A stretch of DNA of 64,000 nt from Plasmodium brasilianum (taxonomy: Eukaryota > Apicomplexa > Aconoidasida > Haemosporida > Plasmodiidae). The translations under genes were made by a program, and so were the position numbers. A model generated the notes under the pieces. The model was given only the letters and a program-made list of their open reading frames with translations. It had not been told where the DNA came from and made no database searches. Location: the NCBI RefSeq assembly GCF_023973825.1, contig NC_090125.1, forward strand, positions 3,197,412 through 3,261,411. Reading direction: 5' to 3'. Positions within the stretch are counted from its first letter, which is position 1. Each line of letters opens with the position of its first letter. Positions 1 through 11,200 of this stretch are shown here, one piece after another.

Positions 1-741
1 TCATCATTAAAATTTTTGCTTTTTCCATATTCTTTTTGATTATTTAATTCAGCATTTATACTTTTCAATTTATTATTTTTTTTTCTTAATTTTTCATTTT
101 TGTTTTTTATATTTTCCTCTTCAATACTTTTAAATATTCTTTGAAATAGGGTATTTTCTCTAATATTAGACAATCCTAATTTATTATTACGAAAGATCAA
201 GTTGTAATCATAAAAAACTTCATTACAGCAAAAGGCATTCTCATTTTTATGTTTTGCTATAGGCGCTTCAGCATTTATGTCCTGTTTGTTATCTTTTATA
301 TTGCATTCATTATCTTTATCATATAAATCTTCACTAAAGATTTTAACAGCTGTTGTTTTTTTTATTTTATGAATATCATCTTTGTAAAATGAATCATCAC
401 CACTCTTTTCTTGTGTCCCACAATTCTGTATTTTCCTAATGCTCTTTTTGGATTCAGCTAACTCGTTTACTAGACTGTAAAAATAAAACATCCAAATACG
501 CTTTTATACATACATATACATATACATATATATATATATATATATATGTATAACGTACATTATTACATTCTAAACAAGTAGCGCTTTGAATATCACACGC
601 AATTGTGCATTTCCTTCGATGCGAAGTTCATATGTGTTTATAAATACACTAATGATATAATATATATATTGACATTTTTGCGTACCTTTCTAAATTTTTA
701 TCTTCCGTGGGTACTAGCGTAAAACATTTCTGTATGAGCAT
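1..741 (-). CDS. Unrecognised coiled-coil protein, N-terminal part (runs off the window)
   Basis: Two exons are visible. The first runs 741 to 686 and starts MLIQKCFTLVPTEDKNLE. An intron at 685-475 begins GTACG and ends TTTTTACAG on the minus strand. The second exon runs from 474 past base 1 with no stop. The splice falls inside a codon (AG|T, Ser) and keeps the frame. The visible part, about 175 residues, is Lys/Asn/Glu-rich. Its last visible 40 residues (FKSIEEENIKNKNEKLRKKN and beyond) look like a coiled coil. I see no signal peptide, membrane segment or enzymatic motif and do not recognise the family. The start is the only ATG in frame with the donor. The 3' part lies outside the window, so total length and function are unknown. 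Confidence 0.75.
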
Positions 742-2287
742 ATTACATTGAAGAAAATGAATTCTGAATTTGCTCAGAAACCATTACTAAGAATATTAAA
801 TTTTCAATTTACTTATATAACTTGATGATACATTGATTTGCCTTTTAATTCCTTATTGTGTCTTTTCACTTTTTCTTTTTTTTTTTTTCTTATTTCCCTT
901 ACTATTTTTATTCTCTTTTTGCTGTTTTGTTGCTTTTTTTTTTTTTTTTTTTCTTTTATTTATTCATTTTTGAATTAATAAACTTTTTATGGTACCATTT
1001 TATTCGTTTAGCATAATATTAATTATATCTAAATTTTATAAATCCTATAATTATAAGATTCCTTTTTTTTTTTTAAGATAGTTATTGGAACATAGCATCA
1101 TACACATGTGTGCTATGTTAAAAGCTATATATATCCCAGTTGTAAAAAGTGCGTTTATGCATTTTGCACATACAATTTTATTGAATTATAAATATTTGTT
1201 TGCAATTCAAATTAAATAATCTTGAATAATTGTAAATGGAAATGTTTAATTAGTCTTTATTAAAAGTTTATATAAATATAAATATAAATATGTACATTTA
1301 TACATATACATATGTATATGTACTGTTGAGCTAGGAAGTAGTCATAATGTAAACTCGTGAAAAGTGTATACACATTAACTACAGCACACCAAATTTTCGC
1401 ATAATCATTAAATTAAGATAGTAAAAATAAAAAAGAAGCAAAAAAAATTATAATTATTATAACTATAGATAAAAAAAAATATAAGTATTCCTAAATTTGT
1501 AGGAAAAATGAAAATCTAATGTAAAAGAATAAAAAAAAATTGAAAGCAATAAAAAACATTTCACAAAATTACATATACATTTAATTGGAGGATATAGTCA
1601 GTTCACGCATATAATGGCAGATAGAATTTACAGAAAATACTGAAACGTTTTGAACAATGCATTATTAAGGCAATTTTTAAAATATAATTTATGTTCATAT
1701 GAAAAATATATAATCCTATTTTCTACATGTGCTCGAATAATACAGAAAAAAAAAGTGTAACGATGTGCCAGAGCATTTTTTTTTTCCATGTTAGATAAAA
1801 AAGAGTATTCATAAGATGAATAAATAAGTAGTTAAATGTGTCTTAATGTGTGTATATACATATGTATATCTGCCTATCTGCATATTCTCGTGTATGGACG
1901 CATTTAAGCAAGAATACATTACCCCTTGAAGTTACATCCTTCAGCGGTCACATTTCCTTTCGTAAAAATAAGACTAACATGTGCCTTAATAAATGTTCGT
2001 AACGTTCTCATTTCATATATGCCTGTTACACCATTCTAGGAAAAAACTCAAGAGAGAGCTAGGATCTCTTGTTTAATTTTTTTTAGAATTTATGAATATA
2101 GTAAACTTTATATAATATTCATTTCGAATAAAATTAGTATGCCCATATGTGTACATCCATGCAAATTGCATTACTTTTTTTTTTTTTTTCTTTTTTTTTA
2201 TATTCCTTAAAATATGTTGTATGATCACTTTATATGTACTACAATACATCTAGCATATATATATATATATATGTAATATATTAGTAC
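742..2287. other. Intergenic: 5' region of the first gene and 3' region of TREP, with two exon-like blocks
   Basis: The stretch is mostly T/A tracts and a TA microsatellite near 2260. Two minus-strand open blocks stand out as richer in G/C and more complex. Block 2011-1919 reads MRTLRTFIKAHVSLIFTKG and ends at a TAA. Block 1789-1628 (53 codons) contains AHVENRIIYFSYEHKLYFKN. They could be exons of one small gene, but I could not find a convincing phase-compatible junction, so no gene is called. Confidence 0.5.
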
Positions 2288-5200
2288 CTAGGACCAACCT
2301 TCATCAAGATAACCAATATTTCCGCAAGATATTTCTTTTCCTTTATCTTCATCTATTACTGCTTCTGATGTAAACTGATATTCAATATTATTCAAATTTT
2401 CCTTTTGAGGTGGCTTGTAATTGCGTAACTTATCTAGAATATATATAGATGCTATGATTACAAATGTACCAGCAAAAATTGTTAAACCTGCATATTTGAA
2501 TGTTTTACTATGATAAGATTTACCATCAGAATTTTCTTTTTCCTCTTCATTTAATGTATTTGTTATATCTTTTTGAATCTGTTCTTCCAGTAGTTTGTTA
2601 ACTTCCTGAGACATAACTCTCGGAAGTGGATCTTTAGTATCATCTGAATCTATGATAAAATTATTCTGACCTACAATTATATATTTTTTTCGGTCTAAAT
2701 TTCCATCTGCTGATTTTTTGTTATACACTTTATGAACACTTTTTGTATCTGTATAGTATTTATATGGGTAATTCTCATTCCCCCCTTGAAGCTTTTTTGC
2801 ATTCTCTACATAATCACCAAGTACATCTAATTTTTTATTTATTTCATCTTTCTTTCCATTATCACTGTTAGGATTATCATTATCATTCACTATACTATTA
2901 ATTATTTTGTCCACATTTTCTTTTTCTAATTCCATTTTGTTAGATTCTTCTTCCGATAATGAACTGTTTTTATCTTTTGTAAATGTAGAATCAGGATTTT
3001 TATTAGCTGTACTAGATACTTCTCCGTTTTGTTCGTTTCTATAATTTGTTTGTGATGAAGCATCTGTTGTTTTACCCATACCTCCTTCCTTTTCTATTTC
3101 TTTGCTTTCAGGTACCTTTTCATTACCCACTTCAGTATTTTCATGTGATGATACACCTGAATTTCCATTAACGGCTGTTTTCGAATCCTCTTCCCTTGTA
3201 AACTCTATTTCCCCTTTTTTTTTATTTTGATTATTTTCATTATTATCATTATTTGCGTCTAACCTAGTAACTACTTCATGTTCGTGCTGATATATTGTTT
3301 GTCCTTTATTTTTTATTGAATTAAGATTATCTTCTGTTTGCTCTTCTTTACCTTTTCTTTCGCTTTCTATCTTTTTATTATCTGAATCATCTTTATCTTC
3401 ACGAATTTTCATACCTTTTACTGAATCTTTTTCTCCCTCGTTTGCTATACCTTCAGTTGTGATCTCATTAGATATATGGTCCCTTATATTCGTGATCGTA
3501 TTCTCTTTTTTACCTTCATCTTTATTTTTCATTGCGCTATCCTTTTCAGGACTAATATTTTCACTTTCATTCTGTCCATCTGTGTTTTCATTTTCATATG
3601 TTCTTTTCTTTTGTCCATTAATATATTCGCTAATTCTTAAAATGCCTTGATTATCCTTTATGGAAGTCTCCTTTGAATCATCATATTCACCATTAAGCTC
3701 ATCATCAAATATAACTTTACCTGTACCTCCTTCATTGTCTTTCGCATTAACTTCATCTATTGTCTCACCATTACCTTCATCTATTGTCTCACCATTACCT
3801 TCATCTATAATTCTGCTTTTAACAACATTCTTACCATTGCCATCACGAGAACTTTCAGATACGACATTTGATTTAATTGCACCTTTATCCTCATCTATAC
3901 CATTACCTTTTCCTATACTTTTACCACTAACTCTTATTACACCTTTACCTTTATCTACAACTGTACCATTACCTACACCTTCATCTTTACCTTCACTTTG
4001 CACTTGAACTCCTTTACATGTCTTTCCATCACTGGTGCACTGCTCAGAAATAAACTTTTTATTTTCTACTTTAGGATTATGTACATGCCCCACTTGGTGA
4101 TTTTCGCCTTTATCTTCAAGTGGTATTTCATGCTTCTTAATTTCACTCTCATGAAAACGATGTCCACTCATAACTTCACCTGATTCTTGTTGATTCCTTA
4201 TAATCTTATCTGGTGTATTTCCTTTAGTGGTTTCATCGGATGTTGGATAATCCTGAGTTGTTTCATCGGTTGTTGGGTGTACTTGATTGTCTTTATGAGT
4301 TATTGGATGTAAATGAGCATCTTCACTAGTTGTTTTATGTTTTTGTGTGGTTTCATCAGTTACTGTATGTTCTCTAGAGTCCTTATTAGTTATTGGATGC
4401 TCACGAGTATGCTCTTCAGATAATGTATTCTTTTGAGTGCCTCCATCAGTTAATGTATTCTCTTGAGTGTCTTCATAATTTGTTGGATGTGCTTTATTGT
4501 CTTTATGAGTTAATGGATTTAGCTGAATGTCCTCACCAGTTATTGGATTCTGTTGAGAGGATTCATCGCTTATTGGATTTAATTTATCGTCTTTATGAGA
4601 TAATGGATGTAACTGAGTGGCTTCATCAGTTGTTGGATGTAATCGAGTGGCTTCATGAGATGTTTTATGTACTTGAGTGGCTTCATCAATTGGTGGATGT
4701 ACTTGATAATCTTTATGAGTTAACGGATGTAACCGAGTGGCTTCATCAGTTGTTGGATGTATATGTTCGTCCTTATGATATAACGGATGTAACGGTGTGG
4801 CTTCATCAGATGTTGAATGTACTTGATCATCTTTATGAGTTAATGGATGTAACTGAGTAGGTTCATCAGATGTTGGATGTACATGAGTGGCTTCATCAGA
4901 TGTTGGATGTACATGAGTGGCTTCATTAGTTGTTGGATGTACATGAGTGGCTTCATTAGTTGTTGGATGTACTTGAGTGTCTTCATCAGATGTTGGATGT
5001 ACTTGAGTGTCTTCACCAGTTATTGTATGTAACTGAGTGGCTTCATCAGATGTTTTATGTACTTGAGTGGCTTCATCAATTGGTGGATGTACTTGATCAT
5101 CTTTATGAGTTAAAGGATGTAACTGAGTGGCTTCATCAATTGTTGGATGTACTTGATCATTTTTATGAGTTAATGGATGTAACTGAGTAGGTTCATCAGA

Positions 5201-8200
5201 TGTTGGATGTACTTGATCATCTTTATGAGTTAGTGGATGTAACCGAGTATCTTCATTAGATGTTGAATGTACTTGAGTGTCTTCATCAGATGTTGAATGT
5301 ACTTGATCATCTTTATGAGTTAAAGGATGTAACTGAGTGGCTTCATCAATTGTTGGATGTACTTGATCATCTTTATGAGTTAATGGATGTAACTGAGTAG
5401 CTTCATCAGATGTTGGATGTACTTGATCATCTTTATGAGTTAATGGATGTAACTGAGTATCTTCATCAGATGTTGGATGTACTTGATCATCTTTATGAGT
5501 TAAAGGATGTAACTGAGTGGCTTCATCAATTGTTGGATGTACTTGATCATTTTTATGAGTTAATGGATGTAACCGAGTATCTTCATCAGATGTTGGATGT
5601 ACTTGAGTGTCTTCACCAGTTAAAGGATGTAACTGAGTGGCTTCATCAATTGGTGGATGTACTCGATCACCTTTATGAGTTAAAGGATGTAACTGAGTAG
5701 CTTCATCAGATGTTGGATGTACTTGATCATCTTTATGAGTTAAAGGATGTAACTGAGTAGCTTCATCAATTGTTGGATGTATTTGAGTGTCTTTATGAGT
5801 TAACGGATGTAACCGAGTGGCTTCATCAGTTGTTGGATGTATATGTTCGTCCTTATGATATAGCGGATGTAACGGTGTGGCTTCATCAGATGTTGAATGT
5901 ACTTGATCATTTTTATGAGTTAACGGATGTAATTGAGTAGGTTCATCAGAAGTTGGATGTATTTGAGTGGCTTCATCAGTTGTTGGATGTAATCGAGTGG
6001 CTTCATGAGATGTTTTATGTACTTGAGTGGCTTCATCAATTGGTGGATGTACTTGATAATCTTTATGAGTTAACGGATGTAACCGAGTGGCTTCATCAAT
6101 TGGTGGATGTACTTGATCATCTTTATGAGTTAAAGGATGTAACTGAGTGTCTTCATCAGATGTTGGATGTACATGAGTGGCTTCATTAGTTGTTGGATGT
6201 ACATGAGTGGCTTCATCAATTGTTGGATGTACTTGATCATCTTTATGAGTTAAAGGATGTAACTGAGTGGCTTCATCAATTGTTGGATGTACTTGATCAT
6301 CTTTATGAGTTAAAGGATGTAACTGAGTAGCTTCATCAGATGTTGGATGTGCATGAGTGGCTTCATTAGTTGTTGGATGTACTTGAGTGTCTTCATCAGA
6401 TGTTGGATGTACTTGAGTGGCTTCATCAATTGGTGGATGTACTTGATCATCTTTATGAGTTAATGGATGTAACTGAGTATCTTCATCAGATGTTGAATGT
6501 ACTTGATCATTTTTATGAGTTAACGGATGTAACTGAGTATCTTCATCAGATGTTGGATGTACTTGATCATCTTTATGAGTTAAAGGATGTAACTGAGTAT
6601 CTTCATCAGATGTTGGATGTACTTGATCATCTTTATGAGTTAATGGATGTAACTGAGTATCTTCATCAGATGTTGGATGTACTTGATCATCTTTATGAGT
6701 TAAAGGATGTAACTGAGTGGCTTCATCAATTGTTGGATGTACTTGATCATCTTTATGAGTTAATGGATGTAACTGAGTATCTTCATCAGATGTTGGATGT
6801 ACTTGAGTGTCTTCATTAATTATTGAATGTATTTGAGTGGCTTCATCATTTTTTGGATTTAATCGAATAGCTTCATCAGATGTTGAATGTACTTGATCAT
6901 CTTTATAAGTTAATGGATGTAACCGAGTATCTTCATCAGATGTTGGATGTACTTGAGTGTCTTCACCAGTTATTGTATGTAACTGAGGGGCTTCATCAGA
7001 TGTTTTATGCACTTGAGTGGCTTCATCAATTGGTGGATGTACTTGATCATCTTTATGAGTTAATGGATGTAACTGAGTAGGTTCATCAGATATTGGATGT
7101 ACATGAGCATACTCACCAGTTATAGGATTTAACCGAGTGACTTGATCAGTTGTTGGAAGTACTTGAGTGTCTTCACCAGTTACTGTATGTAACTGAGTGG
7201 CTTCATCAGATGTTGGATGTACTTGAGTGTCTTCACTAGTTATTGGATATAATCGAGTAGCTTCATCATTTGTTAGATGTAATCGAATAGCTTCATCTGA
7301 TGTTGGATGTATCTGATCATCTTTGTAAGTTAACGGATGTAACTGAGTGGCTTCATCAATTGTTGGATGTACTCGATCACCTTTATGAGTTAAAGGATGT
7401 AACTGAGTGGCTTCATCAATTGGTGGATGTACTTGATCATCTTTATGAGTTAAAGGATGTAACCAAGTAGCTTCATCAGATGTTGGATGTGTATGATCGT
7501 CTTTATGAGTAAATGGATGTAACTGAGTGACCTCATCAGTTGTTGGATGTATATGATCGTCCTTATGAGTAAATGGATGTAGCCCAGTGGCTTCATCAAT
7601 TGTTGGATGTGCTTGATTGTCTTTATGAGTTAAAGGATGTAACTGAGTGGCTTCATCAATTGTTGGATGTACTCGATCATCTTTATGAGTTAAAGGATGT
7701 AACTGAGTATCTTCATCAGATGTTGGATGTATTTGAGTGGCTTCATCAGTTTTTGGATGTAATCGAATAGCTTCATCAGATGTTGGATGTACTTGATCAT
7801 CTTTATGAGTTAATGAATGTAACTGAGTGGCTTTATCAGATGTTGGATGTGCATGAGTGGCTTCATTAGTTGTTGGATGTACTTGAGTGTCTTCACCAGT
7901 TACTGTATGTAACTGAGTGGCTTCATCATTTTTTGGATTTAATCGAATAGCTTCATCAGATGTTGAATGTACCTGATCATCTTTATGAGTTAATGGATGT
8001 AACCGAGTATCTTCATCAGATGTTGGATGTACTTGAGTGTCTTCACCAGTTATTGTATGTAACTGAGTAGGTTCATCAGATGTTGGATGTACTTGACTGC
8101 CTTCACCAGTTAATGGATAATCTTGAGTTGCTTCATAGGTTGTTGGATGCACTTGAATGTCTTTATGAGTTATCGGATTCTGTTGAGAAGCTTCATCGGT

Positions 8201-11200
8201 TGTTGAACGTACTTGATCGTCCTTATGAGTAAATGGATGTAACTGAGTGGTTCCATCAGTTGTTGAATGTACTTGATCGTCTTTATGAGTTAACGGATGT
8301 AACTGAGTAACTTCATTGCTTGTTGGACGTACTTGGTCATCTTTATGAATTACTAGATCTACTTGAGTTTGTTCACCAGTTAGTGGATTCTGTTGCATGA
8401 TTTCATTGCTTGTTGGGTGTACTTGAGTGGCTTCATGAGCTATTGGATGTAACTGAGAGTCTTCATAAGTTGCATATGTATTTTGGGAATTATAATCTGA
8501 TTCGATATCTTTTCCTATTTTTTCATACCACGGTATGTATTTTGTCACGGTTTCATATGGTAGTTGATTTTGTTTCTTAACATTAGTTAACATCATTTCT
8601 TCTGTAGCATTTTCACGGAGTATTTTATGTGGTATCTCTGTTTTATCTGTTAATTGATGATTTTTCGTAGTATCATCTGATACTGTTTCTTCTATTATAT
8701 TTTCATCCTTAATTTTGTATTGTCCCTCTGTTTCATGTGGTGTTCTTTCTTGATTCTCAGCATTATCTTTCACAATCACTTCCTTACCTCTTTCATTGGT
8801 TATATGATGTCCACTTACAGTTTCATTTAGTACTTGTTGGTTCTTTTTAATATTATTTGCTACTATTTCGTTTATATTGTGTTCATCGTGTATATGTTGT
8901 TCTCCTGTCGTTTCCAATGGTACTTCAACCTCTTTGTTAGTATCATCTGATACTCTATGGTGAATACTAGTTTCTTCTGGTATTTCATATTTTTTTATTA
9001 TCTGATCTGATACTTGGTGATTCTTCTTTGTCTTATCTAAGTTTGTGTGTAGTGTAAAATTTTTATCGATTATACTGTATTCTTCTGATGCTTCATTTGC
9101 TAAGTCTCTATTTTCCCCATTATAATCTGAAACTATTTCATTTCCAATATTTTCATCTGTTTCGTAAACCTCTTTCATATCTTCATTTGGATCTACGTGT
9201 TTTCTAATACTATGGAGAGTTATTTCATGTGTACTTTTGTTTTCATCTGGCACTTGAAAATTTTTCGTGTTACCATCTGATATTATTTCCTCTGTGATAG
9301 ATTCATCTGCTGTTTTTGGTTTTTCCTCATTATGCTCAGGTAATGAATTATCACTTATGGTATGAATTTGTAGTTTATGTTCTGTACTACTCACATTGGG
9401 AGGAGTATGTTCGATGGTTGATTTATTTGGTACTTTATTTGCTTCTTTTTTATCATGGCTATCTGTTTGATATTCCTTTTGTATTATATGACTCTCTGGA
9501 TGGTTATCAGAATGTTTTTCTTCTATTTCTTCTCTTTCATTTTCCACTTCATTAGGAAAATTAATTGTGTGTTCTTCCTTTCCTTGTGATTCACCTTCGT
9601 TTACCTTTTCTCCTGGTAAACTATTATACTCTTTTTTTTCTGCACTTAATATTTCACTTTTTCCATTTATATTCTCACTTGTAGAGTGATGTTCATATGT
9701 TGGAGCTGTAGTTCCAATAACATGTTTACCTAGCTTTGTATTTTCCCTGTATAGTACATGTCTTATATGAGGTTGAATAATTGTATGTATGCTATCATTT
9801 TCTTCTCTTATTTTTCCATTAGTATTTTTACGTAAATCTACTATTTCAGTATTTTCTAATCTTCTTTGACTTCTTTCTTCTTCTGGCATTTGTCGTTCGT
9901 TTATTGATCCATGTAATACAAGGATTCCATTTTTTCCTTCTCTTAGTAATTGATTTTGTTTTATATTTTTATATTTCTTTTCAGACTTTTCTATTCCTTC
10001 ATTTATCACCTGATGTTCTTCCAGCGTGTTTACTGTATCCTTACTTTTTATTTTTTCATCATCCGTCAATAAATGTTCTATCTCTTTGTTTACTGCTCCC
10101 TTACCTTTTAATTTTTCGTCTCCAGTTATATCATGTTCTTCCTCTTTACTTACGACTTCGTTACTTCCTTCTTTTTCTATATCTATCGATCCTTGCTCTA
10201 CCTCTTTATTTACTGCTCCCGTGCCTCTTAATTTTTCGTTTTCTGTAAACTCATTTCCTACCTCTTTATTTACTACTTCCTTACTTCTTTCCCTTTCGTT
10301 TTCCTTAAGTGCATCATTTTCTTGTTTTTCATTTTTCTGTATATGGTTTTCTTCGTGTAATTCTGAATTATGTTTATTGTTCTCATCATTTCTTATCTCA
10401 TTTGTCCTTTTATAAGTAGGTGTTCCATTCTGATCAGTTACAATTCTCTCATGTGATGTATCTCTACTATCTTCTACTCTTGCAGAATCGTCTACATTGC
10501 TAGATACAACATGTTCGTTTATATTTTGTATATGATCATCGCTATTATTATTATTATTAATTGGAGAATTTATATTGTCATTTTCTTCTGTGGTTATTGA
10601 ATTATAACTTGAAGTTTGTCCACCTTTTATATTATTTATAATGTTCTCTCTTGATCTATTATTTGTACTTTTTTTCGTAGTCACATCTTCGGTAAGGGTA
10701 CCAGGAACATTAAACACAATTTTTTCATCTTTTTTAAGAAGATCATTATTCACAATAATTTCTTTCTCCTTTTCTTCGTCCTCTCTATTTATTATATCAT
10801 CTGTAATTAATGCACTTCCAGCACTTTGCGCTACTTTCTCTTTATTTTCGTCTTCACCTGCCACTTTTGAATCTTCATCTATAACTTTCACACCTTCATC
10901 TGTCACATACACATTTGAATCTACCACCTTCGCACCTGCATTTATCACTTTCACACCTCCACCTACAACTTTTGTACCTTCATCTGTCACATTCATATCT
11001 GCATCTTTCATCTTCGCACTTTTGTCTATCACTTTTTTAATTTCATCAACTTTTTCACCGCCATTTGTCACTTTTGTACTTTCATCTGTCGCTTTCGTAC
11101 CTACATTTTCCACTTTCGTATCTACATCTTCCACTTTCGTACCTACATCTTCCACTTTCATATCTACATCTTCCACTTTCATATCTACATCTTCCACTTT

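Noticed and set aside
4393..7770. Series of plus-strand frames (LDVLDHLYELMDVTE type)
   Set aside because: Antisense translation of the 30-bp TREP array; they end wherever single units carry a stop and have no start context.
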